Origin: Vibrio intestinalis
Lineage (GTDB): Bacteria > Pseudomonadota > Gammaproteobacteria > Enterobacterales > Vibrionaceae
NCBI RefSeq assembly: GCF_025195085.2
Contig: NZ_JANAVY020000012.1
Location: 49,784-113,783, forward strand
Length of the DNA: 64,000 nt
Direction of reading: 5' to 3'
The notes under the pieces were generated by a model that did not search any database, was not told the origin of the DNA, and saw only the letters and a list, made by a program, of their open reading frames with translations. Below are positions 35,619 through 46,202 of the stretch, one piece after another; position 1 is the first letter of the stretch; each line of letters opens with the position of its first letter. A program made the translations under genes and the position numbers.

Positions 35619-36845
35619 TTAACCGCCGAAGTCATCTAGAAGAATGTTCTCATCTTCCACACCAAGATCTTTCAGCATGCCGATAACAGCTGCGTTCATC
35701 ATCGGTGGACCACACATGTAGTACTCACAATCTTCAGGCGCTTCGTGGTCCTTCAGGTAGTTTTCGTACAATACGTTGTGGATGAAGCCTGTGTAACCAT
35801 CCCAGTTATCTTCTGGCATAGGATCAGACAGCGCACAGTGCCATACGAAGTTGTCATTCTCAGCTTGTAGGCCATCGAAATCTTCTACGTAGAACATTTC
35901 ACGTTTAGAACGCGCACCGTACCAGAAAGACATCTTACGAGTAGAGTTTAGACGCTTAAGTTGGTCGAAGATATGAGAACGCATCGGAGCCATACCTGCA
36001 CCACCACCCACGAATACCATTTCGTTGTCTGTGTCTTTTGCGAAGAACTCACCAAATGGACCAGAAATAGTACACTTGTCGCCCTCTTTAAGAGACCAGA
36101 TGAACGATGACATGATACCCGGTGGAACATCAGGATTATTAGGCGGCGGCGTAGCGATACGCACGTTTAGCATAATAATGCCTTCTTCTTCTGGGTAGTT
36201 AGCCATTGAGTAAGCACGGATAGTTTCTTCTGAAACCTTAGACTCGTAGCGGAACAGGTTAAACTTGTCCCAGTCTTCACGGTACTCTTCTGGTACATCG
36301 AAGTCAGCGTATTTTACGTGGTGAGCTGGCGCTTCAATCTGGATGTAACCACCAGCACGGAAAGGTACTGATTCGCCATCTGGAATTTGTAGCTTAAGCT
36401 CTTTAATGAATGTTGCTTTGTTATCGTTCGAGATAACTTCACATTCCCACTTCTTAACGCCGAAGATTTCTTCAGGAAGTTCGATGTCCATGTCAGTTTT
36501 CATTGCTACCTGACACGCTAGACGCTCACCTTCACGAGCTTCACCTTTAGTAATATGGTCAAGCTCAGTAGGTAGAATATCGCCACCGCCTGATTTAACT
36601 TTTACGCGACACTGACCACAAGAGCCACCGCCACCACAAGCAGAAGATACGAATACGCCAGCACCAGCTAGAGCACCCAGAAGCTTACTGCCTGGTTGTG
36701 TAACGATAGCCAACTCAGGGTTATCGTTCACAGAAATTGTAATGTCACCTGTTGGTACCAGCTTCGATTTAGCGAAAAGAATCACTAAAACTAGAGCTAG
36801 GATGATCAGAGTAAACATCACTACACCAAAAATAATAGTAAACAT
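35619..36845 (-). CDS. nqrF: Na+-translocating NADH:quinone reductase subunit F
   Basis: NqrF accepts electrons from NADH. An N-terminal membrane helix (about 3-26) is followed by a plant-type [2Fe-2S] domain with [10 protein letters not shown] and a later Cys near residue 111, then a ferredoxin-reductase module with FAD motif RAYSMANYP and NADH motifs [12 protein letters not shown] and CGPPMM. The 408 residues are typical. AAGGAA lies upstream of the ATG. It is last of six contiguous nqr genes. Confidence 0.98.
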   Translation of the reverse strand: MFTIIFGVVMFTLIILALVLVILFAKSKLVPTGDITISVNDNPELAIVTQPGSKLLGALAGAGVFVSSACGGGGSCGQCRVKVKSGGGDILPTELDHITKGEAREGERLACQVAMKTDMDIELPEEIFGVKKWECEVISNDNKATFIKELKLQIPDGESVPFRAGGYIQIEAPAHHVKYADFDVPEEYREDWDKFNLFRYESKVSEETIRAYSMANYPEEEGIIMLNVRIATPPPNNPDVPPGIMSSFIWSLKEGDKCTISGPFGEFFAKDTDNEMVFVGGGAGMAPMRSHIFDQLKRLNSTRKMSFWYGARSKREMFYVEDFDGLQAENDNFVWHCALSDPMPEDNWDGYTGFIHNVLYENYLKDHEAPEDCEYYMCGPPMMNAAVIGMLKDLGVEDENILLDDFGG

Positions 36846-36878
36846 TGACTATTCCTTATTTGCTGCGGTTTACCCGAC

Positions 36879-37475
36879 TTACAGTTGAACACCAGAGAAA
36901 GACATAAAGCCCAACGCCATAAGACCTACAGTGATGAACGTAATACCTAAGCCACGTAGGCCTGGAGGAACATCAGAGTACTTCATCTTCTCACGGATAC
37001 CTGCAAGAGCAACGATAGCTAGCATCCAGCCCACACCTGAGCCGAAGCCGTACACTACAGACTCAGCAAAGTTGTAGTCACGTTGTACCATGAAGGATAC
37101 GCCACCGAAGATTGCACAGTTTACTGTGATCAGCGGTAGGAAGATGCCTAGTGCGTTGTACAGAGGCGGGAAGAAACGGTCTAACACCATCTCTAGAATC
37201 TGTACTAGGGCTGCGATTACACCGATAAAGGTAATGAAGTTTAGGAAGCTTAGATCCACACCTTCAAGTAACGCATTCTCTTTTAGAACTAGGTTGTATA
37301 GTAGGTTGTTCACTGGTACTGCAACAGTCAGTACGAAAACAACAGCTACGCCAAGACCGAAAGAAGTCTTAACTTTCTTAGATACGGCAAGGAAAGTACA
37401 CATACCTAAGAAGAACGATAGTGCTAAGTTTTCGATGAAAATCGATTTAACTAGCAAGCTAATGTAATGTTCCAT
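36879..37475 (-). CDS. nqrE: Na+-NQR subunit E
   Basis: A 198-residue integral membrane subunit with six helices that shares a pseudo-symmetric fold with NqrD. It supplies Cys26 (LGMCTFLA) and Cys near residue 120 (VNCAIFGG), ligands of the intramembrane iron centre. It ends 33 bases before nqrF and begins seven bases after nqrD. Confidence 0.97.
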   Translation of the reverse strand: MEHYISLLVKSIFIENLALSFFLGMCTFLAVSKKVKTSFGLGVAVVFVLTVAVPVNNLLYNLVLKENALLEGVDLSFLNFITFIGVIAALVQILEMVLDRFFPPLYNALGIFLPLITVNCAIFGGVSFMVQRDYNFAESVVYGFGSGVGWMLAIVALAGIREKMKYSDVPPGLRGLGITFITVGLMALGFMSFSGVQL

Positions 37476-37482
37476 GTCGTCC

Positions 37483-38115
37483 TTACTCCTTCGCTTCTAC
37501 TTGCTCTGGTTTCAGAATTCGGATTGCCCAAATTAGGAAACCGATTAGGAAGAATGCAGATGGTGCAAGAAGCATCAGACCATTAGGCTGGTACCAACCA
37601 CCATTGCTCACTAGAGGTAGAACTTCCATACCAAACAATTTGCCTGAGCCAAACAGTTCACGGAAGAAACCAACAGTGATAAGAACGAAACCGTAACCAA
37701 GACCGTTACCAATACCATCGATAAGTGATGGAAGAGGCTCAGACTTCATAGCGAAGGCTTCAGCACGACCCATTACGATACAGTTAGTAATGATTAGGCC
37801 AACGAATACAGATAGCTGCTTAGAGATATCGTATAGGTAAGCTTTCAATACTTGGTCAACCACGATTACAAGTGACGCGATGATCGCCATCTGAACGATG
37901 ATACGTACACTGTTAGGAATGTGGTTACGAATTAGAGAAACTGAAAAGTTAGACAGAGCCGTTACAAAGATAACCGCTAGCGTCATAACGAATGCAGTCT
38001 CAAGTTTGGTGGTTACCGCAAGAGCAGAACATACACCAAGAACTTGTAGCGCGATTGGGTTGTTATCCAATACTGGCGCTAGAAGACTCTTTTTAACATC
38101 TTTTGCACTAGACAT
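37483..38115 (-). CDS. nqrD: Na+-NQR subunit D
   Basis: A 210-residue, six-helix membrane subunit. Cysteines in LGVCSALA near residue 29 and [10 protein letters not shown] near residue 112 correspond to the iron-ligand positions paired with NqrE. Its ATG overlaps the nqrC stop by one base, indicating translational coupling. Confidence 0.97.
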   Translation of the reverse strand: MSSAKDVKKSLLAPVLDNNPIALQVLGVCSALAVTTKLETAFVMTLAVIFVTALSNFSVSLIRNHIPNSVRIIVQMAIIASLVIVVDQVLKAYLYDISKQLSVFVGLIITNCIVMGRAEAFAMKSEPLPSLIDGIGNGLGYGFVLITVGFFRELFGSGKLFGMEVLPLVSNGGWYQPNGLMLLAPSAFFLIGFLIWAIRILKPEQVEAKE

Positions 38116-38885
38116 TAGTTAAGACCTCCGTCACGTACTTTTGTTAGGAATGGACCAAAGCCCATGTCACCTAACCAGAAGTCAAATGTACCTTGAACAC
38201 CGTTCGCAGTCAGTGTTGCACCTGATAGGCCGTCAACACCGTGGATAGAACCTTCAGGAGCACCACCTTTTACAATCTTAATTGCAGGCTTGTGTTGCTC
38301 ATCGAATAGTTTCTTACCAACAAACTGATCACGCCAAGATGGGTTTTCAACTTCACCACCAAGTCCAGGAGTTTCACCCTGTTCGTAGTATGTGATACCA
38401 GCAACAGTGTTGCCGTCAGTTTCAACCGCAACGAATGCGTACATCATTGACCATAGGCCGTTGCCGTGAACAGGAAGAATCACTTTAGAAACTGCATCGC
38501 CATCTTTCACTAGGTAAACAATACCAGTGTTAGCACGACGTAGGATCTTCGCTTTGTCTTCTTCTGCACTTAGCTTAGTTGATAGTGCTGGATCTTTAGC
38601 CGCTTTACGCTGGTCATAAGATGCTGCATCACCTTCAACGAAGTCACCCGTTTCGAAATCCACTAGACGTGGTTCAATGTATTGGCCATAAAGATCAGCA
38701 ATTTTCTGACCTTCTGTATCGATACCCGCGACTTCAACGATCTTAGTTTGCTTATCTAGGACCGCATTTGCTTTTTGCTTATCGCGTAGACCGACTGCTG
38801 CTGTTGATACAATGATTGAACAAACAAGGCTCAACCCGACAACAACACCCAGCGTCTTTTTAATGCTGTCGTTATTACTTGCCAT
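38115..38885 (-). CDS. nqrC: Na+-NQR subunit C
   Basis: A 256-residue subunit with one N-terminal membrane helix and a large periplasmic FMN domain. The covalent FMN attachment site SGAT occurs in [15 protein letters not shown] near residue 225, the target of ApbE. The gene overlaps the end of nqrB by 11 bases. Confidence 0.98.
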   Translation of the reverse strand: MASNNDSIKKTLGVVVGLSLVCSIIVSTAAVGLRDKQKANAVLDKQTKIVEVAGIDTEGQKIADLYGQYIEPRLVDFETGDFVEGDAASYDQRKAAKDPALSTKLSAEEDKAKILRRANTGIVYLVKDGDAVSKVILPVHGNGLWSMMYAFVAVETDGNTVAGITYYEQGETPGLGGEVENPSWRDQFVGKKLFDEQHKPAIKIVKGGAPEGSIHGVDGLSGATLTANGVQGTFDFWLGDMGFGPFLTKVRDGGLN

Positions 38886-40119
38886 AGCGTGCTAGTCTCC
38901 GCTTGATGTTCTTTTCGATCACTACATGGTCGAACAGTGGTGCGAATAAGTTAGCGAATAGAATCGCCAGCATCATACCTTCTGGGTATGCTGGGTTAAC
39001 TACACGAATCAACACACACATCACGCCGATTAGCGCGCCGTACCACCACTTACCTTTATTGGTAAATGAAGCTGATACAGGGTCAGTTGCCATGAAGAAC
39101 ATACCGAATGCAAAGCCACCAAGAACTAGGTGCCAGTGCCAAGGCATATCGAACATTGGGTTAGTATCAGAACCGATCACGTTGAACAGCGTTGCTGTTG
39201 CAATCATACCGATCATTACACCCGCAATGATGCGCCACGATGCGATTCGCATGTATACGATCATTGCTGCACCGATCATCAGTGCTAGGGTTGATACTTC
39301 ACCGATAGAGCCAGGGATGTTACCGATGAATGCGTCTAACCAAGAGATAGTTTGATCAGTCACTGCGTTATGAAGACCAGCAGCACCGCCTTGTGCCCAT
39401 TGGCTCAGTGCAGTTGCACCAGAGAAGCCATCAGCCGCAGTCCATACTACGTCACCCGAGATTTGTGCTGGGTAAGCGAAGAAAAGGAAAGCACGGCCAG
39501 CTAGAGCTGGGTTAAGGAAGTTACGACCAGTACCGCCAAAGATTTCTTTAGCAACTACAACACCGAAGGTAATACCTAGTGCTGCTTGCCATAAAGGAAG
39601 TGTTGGCGGAACAATTAGCGCGAATAGAATAGAAGTAACAAAGAAACCTTCGTTAACTTCGTGCTTACGCACCATACAGAACAATACTTCCCAGAAACCA
39701 CCGACAAGGAATACTGTCGCATAGATAGGTAGGAAGTAAGTCGCACCTAGCAACATCTTGCTACCGATACCTGCATCGGCCGCTAAAGAGCCACCCAGCA
39801 TTTCGGTTAACCAGTAGTGCCAGTTACCTGCGATAATGTCAGTTAGCGCATCACCTTGGTAAAGGTAATTTAGCGCTGCGATAGCTTGGCCACCTGCGTT
39901 GTACATACCCCAGAACATTGCTGGGAATACCGCAAACCAAACCATGATCATGATACGTTTTAAATCAACGCTATCACGAACGTGCGAGCTTTTCTTAGTC
40001 ACTAGACCCGGCGTGTAGAAAACTGTCGCTACAGCTTCGTACAGGGCAAACCACTTCTCGTGTTTGCCACCCGGCTCAAAGTGATGCTCGATATCTTCAA
40101 GAAACTTTTTTAAGCCCAT
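38875..40119 (-). CDS. nqrB: Na+-NQR subunit B
   Basis: The main sodium-channel subunit, 414 residues with about ten membrane helices. It carries a covalent FMN at the SGAT site in [11 protein letters not shown] near residue 235 and non-covalent riboflavin. [14 protein letters not shown] and other conserved helices are present. It starts five bases after the nqrA stop. Confidence 0.98.
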   Translation of the reverse strand: MGLKKFLEDIEHHFEPGGKHEKWFALYEAVATVFYTPGLVTKKSSHVRDSVDLKRIMIMVWFAVFPAMFWGMYNAGGQAIAALNYLYQGDALTDIIAGNWHYWLTEMLGGSLAADAGIGSKMLLGATYFLPIYATVFLVGGFWEVLFCMVRKHEVNEGFFVTSILFALIVPPTLPLWQAALGITFGVVVAKEIFGGTGRNFLNPALAGRAFLFFAYPAQISGDVVWTAADGFSGATALSQWAQGGAAGLHNAVTDQTISWLDAFIGNIPGSIGEVSTLALMIGAAMIVYMRIASWRIIAGVMIGMIATATLFNVIGSDTNPMFDMPWHWHLVLGGFAFGMFFMATDPVSASFTNKGKWWYGALIGVMCVLIRVVNPAYPEGMMLAILFANLFAPLFDHVVIEKNIKRRLARYGK

Positions 40120-40124
40120 GAGAA

Positions 40125-41465
40125 TTACCCTTCTTTCTCAATCGTATCTAGGCATTCACGAAGTAACATACCGTACTCGTATTTACCCGGACATACATAG
40201 GTACACAATGCTAGATCTTCTTCATCTAGTTCTAGCGCACCTAGTGCTGCTGCACTGTCGGTATCGCCTGCACATAGATCGCGAAGTAGCAGTGTAGGTT
40301 CCATGTCTAATGGCAACACACGTTCGTAGCTACCGATTGGAACCATTGAGCGTTCACTACCATTGGTCGTGGTTGTCATGTTGAACAACTGACCTTTGAA
40401 TAAGTGACCAAGGAAAGAGCGAGTCACAGAGAACTTGTTTTTACCAGGCATCGCCCAGCCAAACAGTTCTTTCTCATAGCCTTCGCGTAATACGGACACT
40501 TGCTGATGGTAACGACCAAGGTAAGCGTGAGGACCTGTAGCATGAGTACCAGTAAGTACTGAGCCAGAAATCACACGAACGTCGCCAGGCATCAATTCGC
40601 TGTCAGTAAGTTCGTCAAGGTTTGCACCAATAATTGTACGAACTAGACGTGGGTCATTCACTACTGGGCCTGCTAATGAAATCACGCGTTCTGCGTGTAG
40701 CTCACCAGTTAGGAATAATTGACCGAAAGCGATAACGTCTTGATAGTTGATGCTCCATGCCACATTGTTTGCATTTACTGGGTATAGGTAATGCATGTGG
40801 GTACCCGCAAGACCTGCTGGGTGTGGGCCATCGAAAACGTGCTCTTCTACATTAGATTGAGCGGAACGAGGTAGACTTGAGCCAGATTTACAAACGTAAA
40901 CCTTATCTTCCGTGAGGGCTGAAAGAATGTCTAGACCAGCGACAAATGCTTCTTCTTGCTCGTTGATGATCAACTCAGGCTGAGCTGCTAGTGGATTAGT
41001 ATCCATTGCAGTTACAAAAATAGCCTGTGTAGAAGATGCAATAGCTGGAACCTTGCTGAACGGACGAGTACGTAAAGCCGTCCAAAGACCAGATTCAACC
41101 AGTTGAGACTTGATCGCTTCACGATCTAGACCTGCTAGTTTATCGGCTTCAAACTTATCGAACGTTACCTGCTCTTCACCTGCCACTTCAATCACAACAG
41201 ATTGAAGGACACGTTTAGCGCCACGGTTAACTTCGATCACTTTACCGCTAACTGGCGAAGTAAATTTCACGCCTGGGTTCTTTTTATCTTCAAAAAGAAC
41301 TTGCGCTTTTTTCACTTCGTCACCTACGCGGACATGCATGGTTGGACGCATGCCAACGTACTCTTCGCCAAGCAAGGCGACTTTTTTGATGGTCTTACCA
41401 TCATTAATCACCTGGGTAGGAGCTCCTGCGATAGGAAGATCCAGACCCTTCTTTATTGTAATCAT
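40125..41465 (-). CDS. nqrA: Na+-NQR subunit A
   Basis: The cytoplasmic 446-residue subunit, implicated in ubiquinone binding. I take the ATG at 41465 ([16 protein letters not shown]), which gives the V. cholerae length; the in-frame extension to 41549 lacks similarity to that N-terminus. [24 protein letters not shown] is spread across residues about 310-333 and matches the conserved core. It is first in nqrABCDEF; no strong promoter was recognised upstream. Confidence 0.98.
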   Translation of the reverse strand: MITIKKGLDLPIAGAPTQVINDGKTIKKVALLGEEYVGMRPTMHVRVGDEVKKAQVLFEDKKNPGVKFTSPVSGKVIEVNRGAKRVLQSVVIEVAGEEQVTFDKFEADKLAGLDREAIKSQLVESGLWTALRTRPFSKVPAIASSTQAIFVTAMDTNPLAAQPELIINEQEEAFVAGLDILSALTEDKVYVCKSGSSLPRSAQSNVEEHVFDGPHPAGLAGTHMHYLYPVNANNVAWSINYQDVIAFGQLFLTGELHAERVISLAGPVVNDPRLVRTIIGANLDELTDSELMPGDVRVISGSVLTGTHATGPHAYLGRYHQQVSVLREGYEKELFGWAMPGKNKFSVTRSFLGHLFKGQLFNMTTTTNGSERSMVPIGSYERVLPLDMEPTLLLRDLCAGDTDSAAALGALELDEEDLALCTYVCPGKYEYGMLLRECLDTIEKEG

Positions 41466-41862
41466 ACGCACTTGCACTACTTTATCGGGAAAAAGATTCT
41501 TTGATTGCGTAACTTTAAGACACGACATTAGTGTCCGGTTTTGGTGCAAATTTTAACCACCAAAATCGCAACATCCTATTAAAACTCTCGTCACATAAAA
41601 TAAGCGAGATTTATCAGGTGCAATAGTTTAGCATCTTTTTAGAATGTGATGCCATGACCAATCAGAGGTATAGAGCGAATATTTGCGAGGAATTGAGTTT
41701 AAAAGGCTAAGGAATAGTCATAACTTTGAGCCATCGCACACCAATAAAGACCAATAAAACCCCTGCACCCGTATTAACAATTAACATAATGAAACAATTA
41801 CTTTTATTTAGACGCATTCGCTCTTATGTTTCTACGTTGTTAATAGTTATAGAGTAGCAAAA
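41466..41862. other. nqrA upstream region
   Basis: This 397-base AT-rich region must contain the nqr promoter, but I could not choose a convincing -35/-10 pair. A 26-codon minus-strand ORF (41707-41787) encodes a hydrophobic, single-helix-like peptide but lacks a ribosome binding site. Confidence 0.35.
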
Positions 41863-41886
41863 TAAAAAAAAGCAGCGAAAGCTGCC
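41863..41886 (-). terminator. Terminator after bolA
   Basis: GCAGC (41872-41876) pairs with GCTGC (41881-41885) and is followed on the minus strand by a T8 run. Confidence 0.75.
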
Positions 41887-41898
41887 CTTTTGATGCCT

Positions 41899-42204
41899 TT
41901 ATTTGCCACCACCTAAACACATAGGGCTATCCGGTGCTTTTTGCATTTCACGCCACTCTGTGGGCGTATAGGTATGAATAGCTAAGGCATGAATATGATT
42001 GGCTAACTCGTCCGCTAGCGTTTGGTTAACTCGTCGGTGACGAGCAATGAGCCTCAGCCCTTCAAAGGCCTCACTCACCACGATGACTTTAAAATGGCTT
42101 TCAGAGCCTGGAGCAACATTGTGCATGTAGCTTTCATTGATAACATCAAGATGCTGTGGGGATAGCTCTTGATGGAGCTTAGTTTGAATCACTTCTTCTA
42201 GCAT
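41899..42204 (-). CDS. bolA: BolA-family protein
   Basis: BolA binds monothiol glutaredoxin-ligated Fe-S clusters and also acts as a transcriptional regulator of envelope genes in E. coli. The 101-residue form from the ATG at 42204 ([12 protein letters not shown]) fits E. coli BolA (105). Conserved blocks are [25 protein letters not shown] and [13 protein letters not shown]. The conserved His residues for cluster binding are present. Upstream in-frame starts reach 42312 but lack similarity. It is divergent from rlmG. Confidence 0.94.
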   Translation of the reverse strand: MLEEVIQTKLHQELSPQHLDVINESYMHNVAPGSESHFKVIVVSEAFEGLRLIARHRRVNQTLADELANHIHALAIHTYTPTEWREMQKAPDSPMCLGGGK

Positions 42205-42383
42205 GTGCTTCACCACTTCCCATGAATAGTATGACTGATTATTACTGATGGACATATTGAGCGTTGCCCTGATTATTATGCTTGCATCATAGTCTGAAGA
42301 TACGTAAATCAAAAGGTTTTAGTTTTCACTTCCCCCATCATCTGCGACAATTTCTTAATCTGTTAATACCGAACGTTCCATAT

Positions 42384-43514
42384 ATGAAAACTGAGCTTAC
42401 CCTGCACGACAGAACCTTAACCCTATTTCGTTTCCCTAAGAGAAGTAATGAAACGCTGCAAGCCTGGGACGCCGGTGACGAATACCTAATCAATCATGTC
42501 GAAGAGCTAGCGTTACCTGAAAAGCAAAACATATTGCTGCTCAACGATAACTTTGGCGCCTTGAGTTGTTGGTTTTCACATCAACACTCGGTGACTATGC
42601 TTAGCGATTCTTTCATCGCACAAAAAGCGACCTTACAAAACCTGCAACGCAATCAGTGTAATAAAGTTGATTTTGCCACTAGCTTGGATGATCTGCCGCA
42701 GAACATTGATCTTGTTTTGATGCAGATTCCGCGTAATAACCGTTTTCTTACTTGGCAGTTAAGCCAACTGCGCAAAGTACTACCAAGCAATGTACCTGTT
42801 ATAGCGGTCAATAAAGCTAAAGAGATCCATTCATCGACGCTCAAACTGTTCGAAAAACATCTGGGTGAAACATCGACCTCTCTCGCTTGGAAAAAACACC
42901 GTTTAGTCTTCAGCTTTGCTAACTCGGCACAGACGTCAGAGGTTGAGCCTTTTACAACATGGCCGGTAGATGAACACCCGATCCAGTTGAAAAACTTACC
43001 GAACGTTTACTCAGGCGAGACGTTAGATCAAGGGGCTCGGTTTATTCTAAAACACCTACCACAACGAGATGATGCGTTTAAGGCGATCGATTTAGGGTGT
43101 GGTAATGGGGTGCTCTCGGTCAAATTAGCTCAGCTAAACCCACTCATTGCACTAACCAGTGTGGATGAGAGCCACATGGCAGTGGCCTCTGCGAAGCAAA
43201 ACATAATCGACAATGTCGGGGATGACATCGATTTTCACTGCGTGGCGAATAATTGCTTGGATGGATTTCCGGCCAATGAGACCGATATGGTGGTGTGTAA
43301 CCCTCCGTTCCACCAGCAACAAGCCGTCACAGATCATATCGCATGGCAGATGTTCTGTGATGCAAAGCATGTTCTTAGCACTGGTGGGCAATTATTAGTT
43401 ATCGGTAACCGTCACCTCGGCTACGATGTGAAGTTAGCAAGACTCTTTGGGAAGTCACAGGTGAAGGTGGTTGATGCAAATAAGAAATTTGTTATTTTAC
43501 AAGCTACTAAATAG
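42384..43514 (+). CDS. rlmG: 23S rRNA (guanine-N2) methyltransferase RlmG
   Basis: RlmG methylates G1835 of 23S rRNA. The protein has two methyltransferase-like halves: a degenerate N-terminal one and a catalytic C-terminal one with SAM motif IDLGCGNGVLSV near residue 235 and the base-methyltransferase motif CNPPFHQ near residue 308. From the ATG at 42384 (MKTELTLHDRT) it has 376 residues, as in E. coli YgjO (378). The in-frame extension to 42282 is unlikely. No strong ribosome binding site is seen. Confidence 0.94.
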   Translation: MKTELTLHDRTLTLFRFPKRSNETLQAWDAGDEYLINHVEELALPEKQNILLLNDNFGALSCWFSHQHSVTMLSDSFIAQKATLQNLQRNQCNKVDFATSLDDLPQNIDLVLMQIPRNNRFLTWQLSQLRKVLPSNVPVIAVNKAKEIHSSTLKLFEKHLGETSTSLAWKKHRLVFSFANSAQTSEVEPFTTWPVDEHPIQLKNLPNVYSGETLDQGARFILKHLPQRDDAFKAIDLGCGNGVLSVKLAQLNPLIALTSVDESHMAVASAKQNIIDNVGDDIDFHCVANNCLDGFPANETDMVVCNPPFHQQQAVTDHIAWQMFCDAKHVLSTGGQLLVIGNRHLGYDVKLARLFGKSQVKVVDANKKFVILQATK

Positions 43515-43571
43515 TCCACTATTATCCAATTAGATTTTGACTTCTCAGCATTAATAGAAAAGGAAATGACA

Positions 43572-44141
43572 ATGAGAAAACTGGTTCTAGCCGCGTCAAT
43601 GGCACTACTTACTGCTTGTTCTGCGCCTCAGCAAGAACAACTCAATTTCATGCCACGCGCAGAGCTGAGTAACAGTAATATCGTTAATGGCAGTACATTT
43701 TCCCTAACGAGTAAAGATGTTCGTTCTGCACAATACGTTGCATTGGTTGATACAGGCCGCGCAAATATCGAACCTATCCACTCTAAGCAGAATGTACGCA
43801 TCGCTTTAGAGAATGCTCTACTTGAGCAATTCCAATCACAAGGTTTCCGCAGTTCAGTAAACAGCGAAAATACGATTGATGTTGAAGTTCAAGAAGCGCT
43901 TGTATCGGTTAAGCACTCCGTTATGGAAAACCAAATGGATGCTAAGCTGGTTATTGAAGTTACCGCAGAAACACCAAAAGGTAAGCTAGTTAAAACTTAC
44001 ACTGGTACAGCTCAACGCAATGGCGCACTAAGTGCATCGAATGAAGAAATTGAGCTAGTACTAAACGATGTAGCAAACCTTGTTCTACGTGAAGTAGCTG
44101 CTGACCGTGAACTACAAAGCTACATGCAGGAGCGCTTCTAA
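43572..44141 (+). CDS. yajG: YajG-family lipoprotein
   Basis: A 189-residue lipoprotein with signal MRKLVLAASMALLTAC and lipobox LTAC, followed by Ser so likely sorted to the outer membrane. YajG is a conserved protein of unknown function next to ampG and bolA, as here. AGGA lies seven bases before the ATG at 43572. The stop overlaps the next gene (TAATG). Confidence 0.92.
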   Translation: MRKLVLAASMALLTACSAPQQEQLNFMPRAELSNSNIVNGSTFSLTSKDVRSAQYVALVDTGRANIEPIHSKQNVRIALENALLEQFQSQGFRSSVNSENTIDVEVQEALVSVKHSVMENQMDAKLVIEVTAETPKGKLVKTYTGTAQRNGALSASNEEIELVLNDVANLVLREVAADRELQSYMQERF

Positions 44142-44686
44142 TGTGGAAGTACCTTGTCGCAAGCTTTGCGCTAGTTAGCCAACTCGCTTTTGCCGGACCA
44201 AAAGTGGAAGTTGAGACCAATATCGGTAATTTCACAATCGAACTCAATGAAGAGAAAGCGCCTGTATCTGTGGCTAACTTCATCAAATACGTTGAAGATG
44301 GCAGTTATGTTGGCACTCAGTTTCACCGCGTAATTCCGGGATTCATGGCGCAAGGCGGCGGCTTTGATAAAGATATGAATCGCGCAGACACTTATGCGCC
44401 AATCAAAAATGAAGCGAACAACGGTCTAAACAATGATACGGCGACCATCGCAATGGCTCGTACTAACGATCCAGATTCAGCGACTCGTCAGTTCTTCATT
44501 AACCTAGTCGATAACGACTTCTTGAACTATGGCGCTCGCCCACCGGGTTACGCTGTGTTTGGCAAAGTCACGCAAGGTTTTGACGTTGTACAAGAGATGG
44601 CGCGCAAGCCAACTCACACGGTTGGTCGTTACCGCGACGTACCCGTTGAAGCAATCATCATCACCAAAGCGACTCTAATCAAATAA
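44141..44686 (+). CDS. Periplasmic cyclophilin-type peptidyl-prolyl isomerase
   Basis: A 181-residue protein with signal peptide ending AFA before GPKVEVETN, so it is exported. Cyclophilin motifs include FHRVIPGFMAQGGGF near residue 60, DSATRQFFINLVDN near residue 109 and YAVFGKVTQGFDVV near residue 137. It corresponds to PpiA-like enzymes. One-base overlap with yajG indicates translational coupling, suggesting a role in envelope biogenesis. Confidence 0.93.
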   Translation: MWKYLVASFALVSQLAFAGPKVEVETNIGNFTIELNEEKAPVSVANFIKYVEDGSYVGTQFHRVIPGFMAQGGGFDKDMNRADTYAPIKNEANNGLNNDTATIAMARTNDPDSATRQFFINLVDNDFLNYGARPPGYAVFGKVTQGFDVVQEMARKPTHTVGRYRDVPVEAIIITKATLIK

Positions 44687-44709
44687 GTTTGCTGTGATTA
44701 CGTGAATTG

Positions 44710-44743
44710 GGCTCTTACTTTTCGGTGAGAGCCTTTTATTTTT
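44710..44743 (+). terminator. Terminator after the cyclophilin gene
   Basis: GGCTCTTAC (44710-44718) pairs with GTGAGAGCC (44725-44733), followed by TTTTATTTTT. Confidence 0.85.
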
Positions 44744-44796
44744 AACTCAACTTCTCTAACTTAACCCTCTCAAACCTATCTATTCAAGGGAATACA

Positions 44797-46149
44797 ATGG
44801 CCAACGCTTCCATGTCATGGTACGACACTTTTCGCAGCTACCTAGACCGCCGACTTATGTGGGTGTTCATGCTCGGTTGCTCAAGCGGCTTCCCTTGGGT
44901 CTTGATTGGCTCCAACATGTCTGGTTGGTTAAAAGACGCAGGCTTAACTCGTACCGCCATTGGCTACTTTGGCAGTGTGTTTGCTGTTTATGCGATCAAC
45001 TTCCTCTGGGCGCCACTGGTAGACCGAGTAAAACTGCCTTTCCTACACTCAGCGCTAGGACAGCGCCGCAGTTGGATCTTCTTCTGTCAATCGATCGTAC
45101 TAGTGTGTACGTTACTGATCGCTGGGGTTAATCCAGCCAATAACTTAATGCTTACGTCAATGTTAGCGCTGTGTATTGCTATCTCTTCAGCCACGCAAGA
45201 TATTGCCATTGATGCCTACCGCATTGATACCTTCCCTAAATCTGAAGCATCAAAACTACCACAAGCTTCAGCCATGGCCGTGATTGGTTGGTGGACAGGT
45301 TACTCTGTACCGGGTTATTTAGCGTTCATTAACGCCGACCAAATTGGCTGGAATGGGGTTTACTACGGAATGGCGGCGATTGTCGGTGTATTATTGCTGT
45401 TTACGCTTCTAACCAAAGAACCCACGACGAAACGAGAGCAATTGCAAACGGAAGCTGAGCAACGTCATAACCAGTATGTGGGTAATCCCGTTGTGGCGTG
45501 GTTGAGCGTAACGGTGTTAGAACCATTTATCGACTTCTTCCGTCGCAATGGATTTCAAGTTGCGATCACTTTGCTGATGTTTGTTTTCTTGTTCAAGATT
45601 GGTGAAGCCTTCCTAGGACGTATGTCGATTACCTTCTACAAAGAGATCGGCTTCTCAAACGAACAAATTGGCTATTATTCCAAACTGATTGGCTGGGGCT
45701 TAACCATCATGTTCACCCTACTAGGCAGTATGGTTAATGTGAAATTTGGTATTGTTCGCGGCTTACTGATTGGTGGTACCGCCATGGCTGCAAGTAATTT
45801 GATGTTTGCTTGGATGGCGAATGTGGGGCCGAACGAACACCTATTCTTAGCGACACTCGTGGTCGATAACTTTACCTCAGCGTTCTCCACAGTTGCGTTT
45901 GTCTCGTTCTTAACCGTTGTGACAGGCCAAGCCTTCTCAGCAACTCAATACGCCTTGCTAGCCTCTTTGGGCAACTTAGGGCGAACCACGTTGGCCTCTT
46001 TCAGCGGCAGCTTAGTCGACTTACTCGACAACTGGTCAATGTTCTTTGTGTTAACGGCGCTAATGGTTATTCCGAGTTTGATAATGCTTTACTCGCTACG
46101 TCATTACTTTAACGATATTCTCGAAAAAGCACGTAAACGAAAAGATTAA
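44797..46149 (+). CDS. ampG: AmpG muropeptide transporter
   Basis: AmpG is an MFS permease that imports anhydro-muropeptides for recycling and so sets beta-lactamase induction where AmpR is present. The 450 residues have about 12 hydrophobic segments. Conserved parts include LGCSSGFPWVLIGSNMSGWL near residue 22, WAPLVDRVKLP near residue 71 and SSATQDIAIDAYRID near residue 130. It is shorter than E. coli AmpG (491). bolA-yajG-ampG linkage supports the call. Confidence 0.94.
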   Translation: MANASMSWYDTFRSYLDRRLMWVFMLGCSSGFPWVLIGSNMSGWLKDAGLTRTAIGYFGSVFAVYAINFLWAPLVDRVKLPFLHSALGQRRSWIFFCQSIVLVCTLLIAGVNPANNLMLTSMLALCIAISSATQDIAIDAYRIDTFPKSEASKLPQASAMAVIGWWTGYSVPGYLAFINADQIGWNGVYYGMAAIVGVLLLFTLLTKEPTTKREQLQTEAEQRHNQYVGNPVVAWLSVTVLEPFIDFFRRNGFQVAITLLMFVFLFKIGEAFLGRMSITFYKEIGFSNEQIGYYSKLIGWGLTIMFTLLGSMVNVKFGIVRGLLIGGTAMAASNLMFAWMANVGPNEHLFLATLVVDNFTSAFSTVAFVSFLTVVTGQAFSATQYALLASLGNLGRTTLASFSGSLVDLLDNWSMFFVLTALMVIPSLIMLYSLRHYFNDILEKARKRKD

Positions 46150-46154
46150 AACGA

Positions 46155-46180
46155 AAAAGGGTCGCGGCAGCGACCCTTTG
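46155..46180. terminator. Bidirectional terminator between ampG and chrR
   Basis: AAAGGGTCGC (46157-46166) pairs with GCGACCCTTT (46170-46179). The better T run is on the minus strand, serving chrR. Confidence 0.8.
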
Positions 46181-46202
46181 AATTTCTGGAACTTGCTTGG
46201 AT

